Of a stretch of DNA of 64,000 bases, positions 1 through 13,240 are shown piece by piece; within the stretch, counting starts at the first letter, position 1, and each line of letters begins with the position of its first letter. The position numbers were made by a program, and so were the translations under genes. Location: the NCBI RefSeq assembly GCF_030867095.1, contig NC_081832.1, positions 54,545,444-54,609,443 of the forward strand, read 5' to 3'. Origin of the DNA: Alligator mississippiensis. Taxonomy: Eukaryota > Chordata > Crocodylia > Alligatoridae. Below the pieces are notes generated by a model. That model did not search any database. It saw only the letters and a program-made list of their open reading frames with translations, and was not told the origin of the DNA.

Positions 1-585
1 AAGATGGTGGCTTTATTGTGGGTGAAAACCCTTAAATGTATTGGTTCCCCAGCATGTATCAAGCCACACACCATCTAGCATTGAAAATGACCAAAATCTA
101 CACTTGCTTTATTTCAATATATTAGGCAGTTGGTATCTTTAAACCTCAAGATAAATACATGAGTATCAACAAAATAATTTTGTTGTAAACCTGAGAGAAT
201 GGGAATTAAAAAAAAAAATCTTATGGCTGTGTATTTTGTGTGTCTGTAATGTCGCTAAAGAAAATAAAAGGAAAGAGATGATTTTTTTCTCTTAACTATA
301 CTCAATTTTGGGGTGGAAAGGGATGATTCAGTTCAGAGAGGTGAAATCAAAAACTTCATGAAGTAGGAAAAAACTGCACTTGTCTTATTTCCACGTATCT
401 TTGGCCTGACTTATTTCTGTTGGGACCAGAAATGGAAATGCCAGAAAAAAGGCTAGCGCTGCAGTTGACACAGCCATATGTATTGTAAATCTTGAAAGAC
501 ATTTCTTGTGAAATTTCTGTCTCAGCTCCTAAAATCACAGATGTTCAGATAAGCCTTGGAGATGGAATGAACTAGCTCCCCAGGC
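1..585. other. anonymous AT-rich DNA
   Basis: I see no gene, repeat family or RNA here. Short reading frames are at chance level and there is an A-run near 210. It ends where the TIR element at 586 begins. Confidence 0.6.
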
Positions 586-1441
586 TAGGGACAGACATTA
601 CACATAAACAGGTTTAAGTGATCAGAAACTGGTTTAAACCTGTAACAGAACAGATGTTCAGTGCACATAAACCAGTTTGAAAATGACTGAAACAGTTTTG
701 AGAGAAACCTGGTTGAACGTAGTATCAGACTTAATTGATTTGGGTCAAACCAGTTTATGCAATGTCTGTCTCAGACCCCTTGGTGATTTAAGATAAACCA
801 GACACCCCCAGCATCCCAGCATGCTCTCTGGGTTGGGAAGGGCTCTCTGCTCCACAGCAGGACTGGTCCGTCCGCTCTGCTCTCCGACTGGAGCTCCAGC
901 AGAGACTGCAGGCATCTACCTCCCCCCCCCAATATTACAAAGACCCGTCTCAGCATTAGTTGGCATACCACATGCTAGCTACAGTCCATACTCTGGGGGA
1001 TGACAGGCAGGCAGGCTTTTTGGAGCTAATCAACAGGTAGCTGGTAATGTCCTTCCTTAGAAAAGCTGTTTTAGAAGAGCATGAACTAATGGAGAGAGAC
1101 TCTGTTTTCTTAATGGGATGATAAATACTGAGTTAGGGGTGATAAACATCCCCTGCTGGGCTGCTCAGGAGAGGGGGGACCCCTCTCTAAGCAGAGCATC
1201 CTGCCAGGGCCTGGCCACATCACCCTCAGCTCAGCCCTGTGGAATAGAAGGGGGGGGGGCTGATCTAGCACCCTCCCCACCCAACTTCTAGTCTGAGCCA
1301 CTGCAGGCCTATGCCTGATTTTTTTCCATCCAGAGGGGATGTCTGTAGAGTTACAAACCAGTTTAGCCTAGCCAGGTTAGACTAACCTGCAAAGATTGAA
1401 TCAATTCAGGCTCATCCTTTTTGAATGCCTGTTCCTAGCCC
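586..1441. mobile_element. TIR DNA transposon relic, CTAGGnACAG family, copy 1
   Basis: The left end reads GGCTAGGGACAGACATTA and the reverse complement of the right end reads GGCTAGGAACAGGCATTC, so the block is bounded by imperfect terminal inverted repeats. The same two ends recur, inverted, at 35267-36702. The left 200 bases hold repeated AACTGGTTT/AACCAGTTT words, as expected of subterminal transposase-binding sites. No transposase is visible and the GC-rich middle (about 800-1300) gives only chance reading frames. No clean target-site duplication could be fixed, so the superfamily (hAT is my guess) and the exact ends are uncertain by a few bases. Confidence 0.6.
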
Positions 1442-3011
1442 CAATGTTTATCCATCACAAATTACTCAAGATGGCAACTTTTTAAAGAAAAAACATTGAA
1501 CGATGTTTCAACTCTGGAGAGTAATTCCTGTCTGCATAAATTGGACCTCCTCATTATAAGGAAAAGTATAAAATAGCCAATGACCAAACCAAAATTATAA
1601 AGGACAAGGATTTGCCTCAAGGATGGGATTAGTAATCATGTAGAACATTTCATGAAGAAATTTCCTTACAAAAAGGACATCAGAGGAGATAAAGCTCTGT
1701 TGTAGTGTGATCTGTCTTAATTTAATCATTTAATTGACTTAATTTGGGGGACACAATAGAGAGTGTAAATTCCAACTGCTTAATTGGGAAAACGAGATGA
1801 AGAGAATGGCAAAATGATAGACTGCATACAAAGGTTAACCACATTAGAGAAGTTTCTGTCACAGCACAGGTTTTAATTTGGGATACAAACTTTGCAAAGT
1901 AGTGCAATAAGGGAGTTCTAATTTAATCTAATTCTACTCCAAAGTGAGAAACTGTTCTTTGAAGTAACCTCACATAGCCATAGGCTGGTCACTGGAGTGG
2001 ACAAAAATGACATAAATCAATTATTTATGCTAGAATCCTAGCTCTGAAGGCAATATCATATCACTATGCGTCTATTTTGTTAAACAAGGGGGAGGGGGAA
2101 AGGAATTTACCATATTTTTGAGAGTTTGTGGGAAGAAAGAAAAATGACAAACTGTGAAAAGGGCAGATTTTTCATTAATAATGAAGCTACAGTCCATAAT
2201 CCAGAGTTTTGAGCCTTTAATTTACAATTTAACTGGCAGCTCAAACATCCGGATAAGACAGCAACTGAAATAACATTTTATCTAAAGGCTTATCTCCTGC
2301 ATCGGAAAGGGTATGAGGAATTAATTCTAAGTTTATCCTGTGAGATCACAGAGGGCAAAGCCAGAGAGATATGCTGGATTAATCCCCTAACATCTTAAAA
2401 GCAAAACTCGTTGGAGAGTCCGGTAAAAAGAAGCGGGGGGTGGGGGGGACGGGGAGCAATAAATACTAAATCTAGGAAAAAATCACCTTCATTGTGAATA
2501 TATTTTGAAGTATTTTTTTTATTATAGCCAACCTTTTATATGAGTTTTCCTTGATGGTACAAAAGATAGATAAGCATCATAATAGAGGGATAAAATAACA
2601 ACAATCATTGTGGCTGATATAAAATTTTAAAAAATGAGCATACATTTAAGCAATTCTGCAAACATCTCTCCTCTTAAAACTGGATATATGAGAATCTAGG
2701 ATCCAAATCAGCCCTCTTGTCAAACTGACACCTGTTTGCTTAAAGGATTCGTTCAGTGCTTAATTCAATCAATACCATACTTAATTCCATTTCCTCCTTA
2801 TTATAGGCAAATAAAAAACAAACTCCATTCTTTCTGAGGTGAAAAAGAAATTGCATAGGAAAGAACTGGGATTTCTATTTGCCAAACTATTCACTTTGTA
2901 CCAGTTATGCACTTTTAAATGATACTCACTTTTTGTTACATAAACAACTTTCCAGCTGGTCATAGGAGTGTAACAAAACATACAAGGCCAGATTCTGATT
3001 CTTTTACCAAT
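1442..3011. other. anonymous AT-rich DNA
   Basis: No gene or repeat family recognised. A G-rich run lies near 2436-2452. The stretch from about 2160 to 2400 is high-complexity and AT-rich with homeodomain-like TAAT words, so it could be a conserved noncoding element, but this cannot be judged from one sequence. Confidence 0.5.
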
Positions 3012-3014
3012 ACT

Positions 3015-3243
3015 AGGTATATCTATACATGTGCTTTAATGCACATCAGCTTATTTTAATTTTAATTAAAGCATCACAAAAACATTCTTTTTAGCTAATG
3101 CACATTAAAATAGACTAATGTACATTTTTCCTAGTACCTCACAATGGATGTGAGGTACTAGGAATTTTCTAGTACCTCACAATGGATGTACTAGATCTAA
3201 TGCACATTACCTAAAGCTCATTAATGCACATGTAGATGCGTCC
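3015..3243. mobile_element. MITE with ATCTACATGTGC-type inverted ends
   Basis: The left end (ATCTATACATGTGC) and the reverse complement of the right end (ATCTACATGTGC) are inverted repeats, and matching TTAAT-rich sequence continues inward. The element is flanked on both sides by ACT (3012-3014 and 3244-3246), consistent with a 3-bp target-site duplication as made by PIF/Harbinger transposases. At 229 bases it has no coding capacity. It belongs with the similar short elements near 47.5, 51.6 and 56.3 kb. Confidence 0.65.
3131..3194. repeat. perfect hairpin plus partial tandem copy inside the MITE
   Basis: Positions 3131-3161 form a perfect 13-bp inverted repeat (CTAGTACCTCACA) around a 5-base loop. 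A second copy at 3169-3194 keeps the left arm but has lost most of the right. This looks like a local duplication followed by a deletion within the MITE. Confidence 0.85.
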
Positions 3244-3246
3244 ACT

Positions 3247-6200
3247 GTGTTGCACATTACTCCTTGACTACTGTCATTGAAATCAAAAGACTGTTCACCA
3301 GTAAACTGAATTTAGTTTATTAGAATTTGTTCCATAGTCTTTGTGTTGGAGAGAATTCATTAGGGAGACAAAGATAACACCACGTCCTTAAGATCCAATT
3401 TTCAAAAACCCAGAGCATATATATTTATACTCTGTTTGAAAAAGAGCCATTATTCATCTTTATTTTACCTATGTATTTTACATCGTAAGCTCATTGATTT
3501 TTTTCTGATATTTCACTGCCTCCCTGTGTCCTGCAAGAATGAAATATAAAAAATGGTAGTTGGTAGGGTTCTATGTCTATGTAGCCCCAGCCCCTCTAGC
3601 CTTTTAGGTACATAAATCTCAGCAAGCGGTGGGCCCTGATAACATTCATGTGCTAGATTCTGAATAAAATAAGAATCCAACACCTATCAAGCAAAAACCT
3701 GGCCTCATTTAAATGAGGAGAAGTTTGCCATAGACTTCATGGGGGCCAGAATTTCATCCATGCGTTCTAGTTTGCCTTTGGAGCTGTTGCCCAGAGGGAT
3801 TAGGGGGACTGATGCACTGCTGTTATACAGTACTTCTTCCAAAGATACTGTCTGACATTTGTATCAACATTTAAACAACCAATAGTAACTTTGTAAATAC
3901 AATGTTTAAAATTTATTGTTCGAAAAAATCTTATGGTTGTTTGACAATACAGAAACAAGCAGCTCACCAGCTTAAAAGGTGTATCTGCAAACTTCAGTAT
4001 AGTAGGAAGATGCCTGAGATAACTTTAAATGAGATGGTTGAAGTATTAGAAGTAGTCTCTAGTTTTAATTGCACAGAGCTTTGTTTTGGCAATCTATCCT
4101 GCTTCTCAAATAAAGTACACATTCTTGACTTAAAACATATGGTGGGATACCTTTGTTATTGATAGCCAGAGAAAGAGGATAGGAGCACTTGGTACAAATC
4201 CCTTGTCATGAGAAATGTAATTTGTCTTATATTTTTCAGGTCCAGAGTCACAAAAACTTGAAAACATGCACCATTCTTTTTTTTTTTTTTAATGTATTTA
4301 TATTTGCAAATGGAAAAGCAATTTGTGGTAGTGAAAAAGTGTGACTTTACCCTACTATACTTTTTTGCCTCAAAAATGGCTTATCTGCCTTTTCAGAATT
4401 TGCCAAATCCTGACTTTTTTCCATTAATAACATTTGCTTTGCATATTTCATTTCAGGCCAAACTTGTAATCAATTATTGCTGAAAAAAGCAAGTCAGGGA
4501 TCTTCCTTTTTAAAGACCATATGAAAGTTGAAAACTATTGAACACTCTGGCCATTTTCACTCTAGATCAGCTGAACACTGATTAGTACAGGTGTTTTTGA
4601 AACTGATATACTGAGAAGATTCACAGCATTCAATGGTTCTCACACTTCTGTTGCTATTTTTGTGGTGTCTAGCTAGACTGTAACTCAAGCTGCATAAGAA
4701 AACTAGCCATCTAAAGGACAGCCAAAGGGTTAATTTCAACTATGTTTATTAATATGGAAGTATTTCAATGCTAATTCAAAAAATAGTTTGATATTGCTTC
4801 ACATTTTTCAGAAAGACTTTCACACCAGCCACAGGCATGCTAACACAACGCCTCAGAGTTCCTGGATAAGTACCATACAATGCTTATGGTTCCAGGAAGC
4901 AAGCCTCCTAAGGAATATTTGCATTTCTGCACTACAGTTTGTATCACATCACTATCCCCTTTTGTTTTTAAGCTAGTGAAAGATGAGTTCCTTTCTTTGT
5001 ATGAATGGAAAAAAATGGGGAGGTTTTGGTGCATCTGGTGTGCTTGAATCTGGTGTGTGGTTACAAGTAGTTACTTCTAACTTATGACACCTCTTTAATT
5101 ACTTAATGTCCTGATTTCCATAAAAGTGGGAAGCTGGGAGCTGAAAGTGTTCAGCCTTTCTGTAAATCAGGTCATAAGTGCATATAGTGCACTTAGTCCA
5201 ATCGACATAACAGCTTAAAAGTAATGACATGCTGTGCAGGGTGATTTTTGCAACAATATACAAAGATTGAAATATTCTGCTGAAGTGGAATTATTGCCCA
5301 AATTCCAGTTAAGGTGCCTGGAAATATTCTGGAAGAGGGGTGCAGACAAAACACCTCCTCCAGGTTTGGAAACTAACAAGTGTGGCAACAGTTACACACA
5401 GCAATATATTGCAACATCCATTCCTTCTGAAACCAGACATGTGCCACTATGGTAAGAAGGCAGGCCATGGCACAGGGGCCATATATTCGCAGGGCCATTT
5501 TGAGATGTCTAATGCCAGTATGACTCCTCTGCTATGTCCTTTGATAAGCTATGAGGGAAGTTTCTCCATGCTTGTTTGTCCACCCATAATCAAACAGGCA
5601 CACAGAAGTTAACCTTCACATCACAAATTCTTTTCCTGCTTTGTGTATCATCATCAAATGCTGTTGCTATCCCAAAACAAAGCTTTGCAAAATAGTTCAT
5701 GTTGCCTTTATATTTGTTCTCCTCATTTCAGTTATGAAACCCATTTCCCCTCCCCACATCATGTTTCTGGCGTTGGCTTGTTTTTTTTGTAATCTACTGC
5801 TCTATTTTCAATAACATGATTTACCTAGATTCTACTCCCTTCCTGTAAAAGGCTATAAAATGTGATACAGCACAGAACTACAGCAGCTAAATAAAAATGC
5901 AGAGGATCCTCCTCCTCTCTTTTTTTTATTTTTTTTGACAAGGTGCAGAATGGTGTGTGATTGCAATAAATGATCCCAGTTCTGCCCCTGCCCTCCCCGG
6001 CCCTCGTAGAAGTTAATGGCAGTATTTCCACTGACTCTGAGCAAAATTCATTCCTGACCTCATTCAGGTAATATAAATGAAGTTACACAAAAGATTTTGT
6101 TTGCTGAATGGAAGCAGTTTTGTGAGCGTGGTTAAAAAAGGAGGACAAGGATTGGACCGCTGGCTGAAGACAGACAGAAATGTATTAACTAAAGGTTTAA

Positions 6201-7450
6201 AAAAGCATGTTAGGTGCCCAGATAGGATTATACTCCCATCATTGAAAACAGTATTTAAAACTATATTAAGGCAGGATTGATTTGTGTGTTGAGGAACTAA
6301 CATTACCTTTAGAGATTTCTCCTTACAAAAATAAAGATGACGGTGCTAGCGTCCCCTTTTACAAGAATTTATGACACAATTTGCTGAATTACATAAAGCT
6401 CCAGCAAGGAATGACACATATGGGATGACTTTTTATTTGAAATTGTGTTTCTTATACCAAGGTTCATCAAGCTGTTTTATATTTATTCCTCTGATTAATG
6501 ATATGTCACAATTCTAATTCTAGCACCAATTTATGGCTTGTTGGCAACTAGCAAATGAAACTGAAATGTAGGCAACAGGCAGTATTGATTTTTATCCATC
6601 TTCTTTGAGCTCCAGTAAATGTTTCCCAAATGTACTTTGCTGTTGCAACCAAACTAAATATTACAGTCTTATTTCTATCATCCATTAATTATGTTACTTC
6701 TGAGGGTAGCATATTTCTTAAAGAGCAACAGTGCAGTTGGAGGCTATGATTTAATGTCAGTCAGGCTGAATTATAGGCTGCATATTTAAGTGTTCCTACT
6801 ACTAAGTTTCCTCACTCACAGAGACAGATCGTATCTTTTAAAGGTTATTGAATGTTAGTAGGTTTCTTAAGTCTGGGGAATAAAAAAAAAGAACAAGGAT
6901 GCTTTGAACTGTTGAAATAAGAAATTCAGTGTGGTTCACTGTATTGCATACACAAAGAAAAGAGAAAGGGATTGAGAGGCAGGGGTAGTGAAAAATTTGA
7001 AAACACACAGTCCATATACTTTGGGGTTTGATCCCTCATTACACCTGTTTGACAGGCAAGATGTAATCAAGGCAGTGCTACAAAAATGAAAGGTCTCTTC
7101 AAAGACCATCACAACACCATCAAAACAGAGATGAACTCTTAAGTCAGACAAAAAGAAATGGCTATTGGCATTTGAGATAAAATGCTGGGAAAGATGGCTT
7201 TGCATCCTTTATAATATCAGTAAAGAAATTTGATCATAAGATTTATGGTGTAGTCATGTGGATTCTCTGAGGGTAAGATACAGAGGTATTTTCAAGAGAC
7301 AATAACAAGTGCAACTTAGTAAAAGTGCAGTATGCATATATAAACGCCTCTCTGCAGGATGAGCAATGGGAAAAGTGCTGTATCAACACATTTACCAAAT
7401 AATGTTCCTTTATACTAAATAGCTCAATGTTGGTATTAGCAAAAAGTAGA
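3247..7450. other. anonymous AT-rich DNA
   Basis: About 4.2 kb without a recognisable gene or repeat family. It contains a T-run near 4277-4290 and another near 5920-5937. The longest reading frames (80-90 codons) have no family resemblance or codon signal and are treated as chance. Confidence 0.55.
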
Positions 7451-7458
7451 GTTTAGCG

Positions 7459-8026
7459 CAGCAGTTTCCAAACTGAGTTGTGACCCCAAGTGGGGTCGCA
7501 ACATCTGCAGATGGAGTCACAGAAATCATGACCCCTGAGATTTCTGCACCCACAGTGGGGTACAGGGCTGCAGCCAGGCTGGACCAACTCCAGACAGGAG
7601 CCACATCTGTGGTCCAGCAGCTGGGACATTGTGGGAGGAAGTGCCACACCACCATGGCCTCTAAGGTGAGGCACAGCAGCAATGGCAGTGTAGAGTTTTG
7701 CCCACACTGCTGCCAGGTGAGCAGGGGATGCCTTAGCCTGGCAGCCATGGTGCCATGGTGCTCTCTCCCTCCCATGCCAGGTCCTGCCCACTGGGCTATG
7801 AAGCCCGTGGGAGGAGGCCAGGAGGCCAGGTTCTGCACTCTGCTCCAGCTGCAGCAGCCACCACCTGCAGGGGTCAGCTGGGTTTCAGGCGCTGCTGGGG
7901 GCAGCAGGGGGCTGTGGGCCTTGGCCCTGGGACAACTTGGGGGGGTATGGGTGGGGAGTGAGGGGCCATGCTGAGGAAATGGAGTCATAAATAGGGTCAC
8001 ATTGAGAAAAAGTTTGGGAATCAGTG
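7459..8026. mobile_element. hAT (Charlie-like) MITE, 568 bp
   Basis: The left end CAGCAGTTTCCAAACT pairs with the reverse complement of the right end, CACTGATTCCCAAACT. This is the familiar CAGNGGTTCCCAAACT terminus of Charlie-type hAT elements. The flanks are GTTTAGCG (7451-7458) and GTTTAGTG (8027-8034), an 8-bp target-site duplication with one mismatch. The interior is GC-rich and gives long open frames on both strands (up to 196 codons) without any transposase motif. They are by-products of base composition. Confidence 0.88.
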
Positions 8027-8034
8027 GTTTAGTG

Positions 8035-11000
8035 TGTTATAATCTCTATCTATGAGATAACTCACGTCTATGGCAATAAAGCCTGGTTATATCAGCCGTA
8101 TACATATAGCCACAATGTCCTGCCTGATCAGTTTTTGAGCAGGATGCAAATCTCTTTACTCTCATCAGCTGTACTATCACAATTTACCTCTCATTTTTCA
8201 GTTTGATTTTGTGGCTAAATGGGCCCCCTCTACAGGTTTTCAGAGGGCACTGTGCTGATCCCAGTAGCTTCTTTGGAATTACCTTTCATTCTTGCAAGGG
8301 CTTGGGTAGAGGCAGGAAAATATTAGGGCTGAAGTTTGTAGAGCTTGGGGAATTAAACAGGAAAAAAAGTTAATCTATTTCAAGTAATTGAATTCAATTT
8401 TCATTTAGAATTTGGAGTATCTGTTTGGATGCCAGTCTCTGTGAATAAACTGATTGAGTTCTTTTATACAACTAGAGCTGGTGGAAATTGAGGACAGGAA
8501 GAGATTTCCTGGTGAAAAATACAAGCCTGGAAATATTTAACCAAAAACCTCGGGCCTTAATCTACTTTTATGGGCCAAACTTACTGGCCAGGCTACATCT
8601 CCTGTGATTCACTATAGTCTCTCCTCTTGATGAACTTTCACAGGACAATAAGATGGTCGATGACCATGAGGCAGGGACTCTCAGAAAGGGCCTTTTTTTT
8701 CTTTCAGAAACCTTTTCAGTTTTCAAGAGTTCCACTTTTATTTTCTTCAGAAGGAAGACTTTGTTGAAAACCAATTATCCAGCAAAAACATTTTTTACAA
8801 AATATATCAACAAGGAACTAAAGACTAAAACTGTAGCCTTTTTCCTCTATCAAAGGGTTATTAAATATTATTTCACATTAGTTGCAGGAAGGCCCAAGCT
8901 GTTCATACATTCTTAGATACACTTAATAACAACAAATGGAAGCTGGATGTACTGTTAGTTGCAATTCATTTGATAGATATGGCCTTTTTACATTTGTTAA
9001 TTATCCATGAGCAAATAATTATTTTCATAAGCTTTTATTATTTGTAATTGTTCTATAAATAATTTTTACACCCCTTTAAAAACATTTACAGCATTTGGAA
9101 ACATTTTTTTACAGTGATTATTTGGTTATCTATTTGATATTTAGAATTTGATTCAAGCTGCAGGACTGGTCATTTGGTAACGTAGTGAAAACATTTATTT
9201 GGCTCTTGAAGTGGGATAGTATCATTTTATAAAGTGTTTCTGCCCAAATTAATTCCAGTTACTCATGAAACAGCACTTTTTTTGAAATGGCAGGCTTCAA
9301 ATGACTAATAGGTCTTGCAAATATTCAGACAAAACTTCAATCAGGTTGTATAAATGTTTGCATACTGCAATTAGCTAAGCGGTATGAAGGTGCTATATCA
9401 AATTTTTGTTCAAAGTTTGGTTTTCACTTTAGTAGTGCAGTAATAACTATCTTGAAATTAAAATTCACATAGAATAAATTGAGCATTTGAATATTAAAAT
9501 AGTCTGAATAAGTTTAAAAGAAGAAAAAGCTATGTAGCATTTTATTGTTCATTTTCACAAACTTCTTGAATCTGAACAGGTGTTTTCATGATATTTCTGG
9601 CCTGCCAAGAAGGATCAAACATCTCACATAAAAGTCTCTTCACTGGAGATTTCAAGCATACTCTAAAGATAATCTCTTAATTATTTCAGGCAAGAACCAG
9701 AATATCCCAAAACCAAACAAAAACAAAACACAACCAAACACAACTTCTATATTATTAGCATTAGCGGGGAAACAGACTACATGTCAGAGAGGAAAAGTCC
9801 CCTTAGGAACAGCAGTCCTTGATAGCATATCGGTTTAGACAAAACCATAAGAATATATACTGATCTATCTATTGTGGCAGTTTTTTCCTATGTATGAAAT
9901 CAAAGAAAGTACCTCACTGTGGATTTGATAACAGTAAAATTACAGTCAATGTATAAAATCCCATAGACCTCAGCAAATTTGGATCAGGCTGAATGACTTT
10001 TGTCCTGCACAGAGCTTAGGGTAGATAGACTATTTTCATAGTGCCCAATGGAAGAGCAGGGCCTGTTGGAGCAAATAATCTGTATTTACATTCCTCTGCT
10101 GATATACTGGGTAGAGAATGCTATAAGAACATTTAAAAACATTGACCTTGTTGTTTGACTTGAGAAATGTTGCTTAGATTATTTGCCTTTGATCCTTTCT
10201 CAGTTTTATTTCAGTTGTTTTTCATTGTCACTTGTATTTTAGTGCCATAATATTGATATTATAGAGCAGAGTAGTGCAAAAGTGAAGATAATTATGATAA
10301 TAATTTCATCAAATGTCATGCAGACGTGTTCATTATTTCATTTGGAGCCATTATATGACAGAGAAATCACCTCCCCCCGCCCCCCCCCTTTAACTCCTAT
10401 TTCCACTAAATTAGAATTTTGCATTTTTACTATGCCGCATGATTGTTAGTTGGAAGATATTGGATGTTCATGATTAGAAAAATTCCAATTTTTATTAAAA
10501 ATAGGACAACTTTTGAGTGAGCATAGGCCTACTTCTGATGTATTTTCAATGACACCAATCAATGGAATGAAATTAAATCGATCAGATTGTCATCATCCTT
10601 TGTCCTCCTATCTTGAATTCCTCCCTCCTCATTTTATATCCCATACATGTTGATTGTTCATAGTGAACCTCTTACTGCTTCACTGCATTACCATTCACTT
10701 TTTTAATACCTATAATATCCCCCAAATTTTCTCTATTCAGTTCCTATTTTCCCTGTGTCATCACCTCTATATTCTGGGATTATGTAAATTTGAAATTAGA
10801 ACTGAATATTTGAAAGTGTATCTGATCATTTAAAATTTCCTATAAATAAAAACTCTGGCACATGTTGAAAGTGGGTAGGAACATTATAATGCAGTTTTCC
10901 TCCTCAAATTTATTAAATATTCTGGATTCAGGCTTTTCTAGTGAGGTAAAAGGATCCTTTGTTAGTGAAATCGAATATTCATCATTGTATGTGCTATGCA

Positions 11001-11955
11001 GCTGCAAGTAGAAATAAATGAGTTAAAAGTGAAAAACAAGATATTTTAAATGCAGACATACCAGATCTTGGGCAGCTATCACAATCTTGTTTACTTGATT
11101 TTTCACATTGCACCAACAGTATGGATCACTGGAAGCAATCCATTCTTTATTCCCTAAAGACAGTAAGTACATGAAACGGGCCATGTTGTTCTGATTCCTA
11201 GCTTCTCAGTCTTTCTCAGTTCCTTTTACAATTTTAGTCTGCTTATAAAAACATACAGTTCTATTCAGCTTCAAACACTGTCCGCATTATAGACGGTCCA
11301 TGATATTAAATGTTGGTTCCAAACATCAGCAAAATCTCTTTACCCCTGCCTTTCCCTCACCTATTTTTTATTTTTTATTTTTTTGCACAAAGATCTGTCT
11401 CCTTTGGATAACTCTAGGACTAGTGAGAAAATAGTATTTGGACACTTCTACCCTGGCTTTGTTAAAAAACAACGTTTGGATAAGATGCACCCAGTTTTGA
11501 TGGCATCCACTATTCAAGTGGCATACGGGTTCTTTTTTAAGTTTCTGCGATTGGCTCTGAATTATTTTTTATTGTCTTACCAAAATTTACCTTTCTCTTT
11601 GTTATATTCTTTTCTTAATCTATCTGTTAAGTTTTATGTTTATACTTAAGAGCTAATGTTTCATGTTTAAGAGAGAATATTTTTCTGAGAAAAAAAGTGT
11701 GGAGGACTTCTGTATTTTAATTACTTAATATAGGGAGCAACTAAAGCATGGCTTAAAAGCTCTGTCTCTATTGCAACCAAATGTCAACTAATGTATACTG
11801 CATTGCATAACGTAAAGGTAGCTCCCATGTTGTGCTTCATATTTTAAATTTGTATTTAAAAAAGAAAGGCCACTGTTTCAAATACAGTTCAGGTCAATGA
11901 TTGTTAAAAGTTATTAGCATCAGACAGTTTTCTGATAGTCTAGATCAGATTGATT
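8035..11955. other. anonymous AT-rich DNA
   Basis: No gene recognised in about 3.9 kb. The region is strongly AT-rich; there is an A/C-rich run (AAACAAAACAC-type) at 9710-9745 and a C-run at 10373-10388. Nothing else can be named. Confidence 0.55.
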
Positions 11956-12311
11956 GCATGGAAGGACAGGTGTCTAGGAGTCAATTGTCCACATCACAGA
12001 AACTGCCATTATAGTCTGTAGTAATCGTCTTTGTAGCAGTGCACTGTGGTATACCTGCCACTCTAAGAGGAGAAGTGCAGAGAAGGAGCTGAATAAGGGA
12101 ACAGACCCAACCAGCCCAGAGAAGGGGCTGAGCAGAGTACAAAGGGCTCCCCAGCCCAAAAAAGGGACTGACTGAGCCAAGGTACACAACAGAAGACCCG
12201 CTGGCCAGGGAGAGTCAAGGCAAGGGATTAGAGGGCTTACAGTCTCTGAAAGGGACTGTGTGAGGGACTAGGGGTCCTCAGACCCCGAGAAAGAGGGTGG
12301 AGAGACTTGGA

Positions 12312-12792
12312 GGCCACATCCAGATGAGCACAGCCATGCAGTATGTAGCATCTGCAGCGCCATGTAACGCATGTTCAGGTGTTTTCCGCACTGCAAGGGA
12401 GCAGCACAGGGAGGGGGTGTGGGGTTGACCCCTGGATATCCAGGGGTCAAAAAAACCCATGGATAAAAAAGCAGAGTGGTGCATACAGGGGCAATGTGCA
12501 CTGCTGAAAACCAGAGCTGGGACAGCTAGAACCATGCTCTGGCTGCCAGCCAGGCTCTGTGCAGCAGCATTGCTGCTCCTGTAGCCCCTGGAGGCCAACA
12601 GGACTCCAAGTAAGGCTGCTGGGGCCAGCCCAGTATTGGTTTCAGCCTCACCTACCCGGCCTGGGCTAACTTGCTGCGCACCAGAGCTTGCATGGCACAG
12701 GTGTTCCCCAGGGACTACTAGTGGTGGCATAAGGTACACTGCCACTAGTTGTGCCCAGGGAACCAAATGTCCATGCACATGTGGATGTGGCC
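12312..12792. mobile_element. PIF/Harbinger MITE, 481 bp
   Basis: The left end GGCCACATCCAGATGAGC and the reverse complement of the right end, GGCCACATCCACATGTGC, are inverted repeats. The left terminus also matches the right terminus of the Harbinger element ending at 25348 (GGGTGCATCCAGATGAGC), and both carry the same palindrome about 110-130 bases inside. The flanks are GGA and AGA, two of three bases matching, compatible with a worn 3-bp target-site duplication. It has no transposase and probably depended on the Harbinger family at 22.2-25.3 kb. Confidence 0.7.
12425..12450. repeat. 26-bp perfect palindrome, core CCCCTGGATATCCAGGGG
   Basis: A self-complementary 26-base block centred on GATATC. 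The same core occurs in the Harbinger element at 25193-25222, at a similar distance from the terminus, and half of it survives in the third relative near 62868. This points to a family feature rather than chance. Confidence 0.9.
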
Positions 12793-13240
12793 AGAGGGTC
12801 TGAGAGCCCTGAGAGGGGCTAAGAGAAACTAATATCTGAAGTGATAACACCCAAGCATGGTTAAGGGAAGGAATGGAGACACATAATTTGTCCATAAGGC
12901 TATACGGTGCCCTAAAAGGGTACTGCCAGGCCGAGAGGACCTATTTAGCATAAGGGCTGGATTGAGACTACCGAGATCCAAGAGGGGTCCACTGAGGAGC
13001 TGATTGGACTTAGGCTCTCTCTAAGGCCTTGGGCAGCATCCCTTACTTAAGCTCAATAACGGCAAGGTGTGGCGTGTAAGCAATTAATGGAGAGCAACAG
13101 CAGAGACATCGTGGCTACTTCTGTGGCTCGAACCTGCCATAGCCTTATTCTCAGTCTCATCAGATTGACCAAAAGTAGGGGAAGGGGTGCAGATCTAAGG
13201 CTCAAAGAATTAAACTGAAAGGCTCCAATTCGCTTCAAAG

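Larger units (their letters stand above)
11960..13240. other. moderately GC-rich block interrupted by a Harbinger MITE
   Basis: Base composition rises from about 11960 and falls back by about 13240. The parts outside the MITE at 12312-12792 contain loose repeats of a GAGAAGGGGCTGA-like word (for example near 12118 and 12810), which suggests an older repeat of unknown class. I cannot assign ends or a family. Confidence 0.3.

Noticed and set aside
7410..8000. 196-codon open frame on the minus strand and overlapping frames on the plus strand
   Set aside because: They lie within the GC-rich interior of a hAT MITE with defined ends and target duplication, show no protein motif, and open on both strands because of composition.
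12278..12895. 205-codon open frame on the minus strand
   Set aside because: It spans the Harbinger MITE and its flanks, crosses the element boundary and has no recognisable domain.
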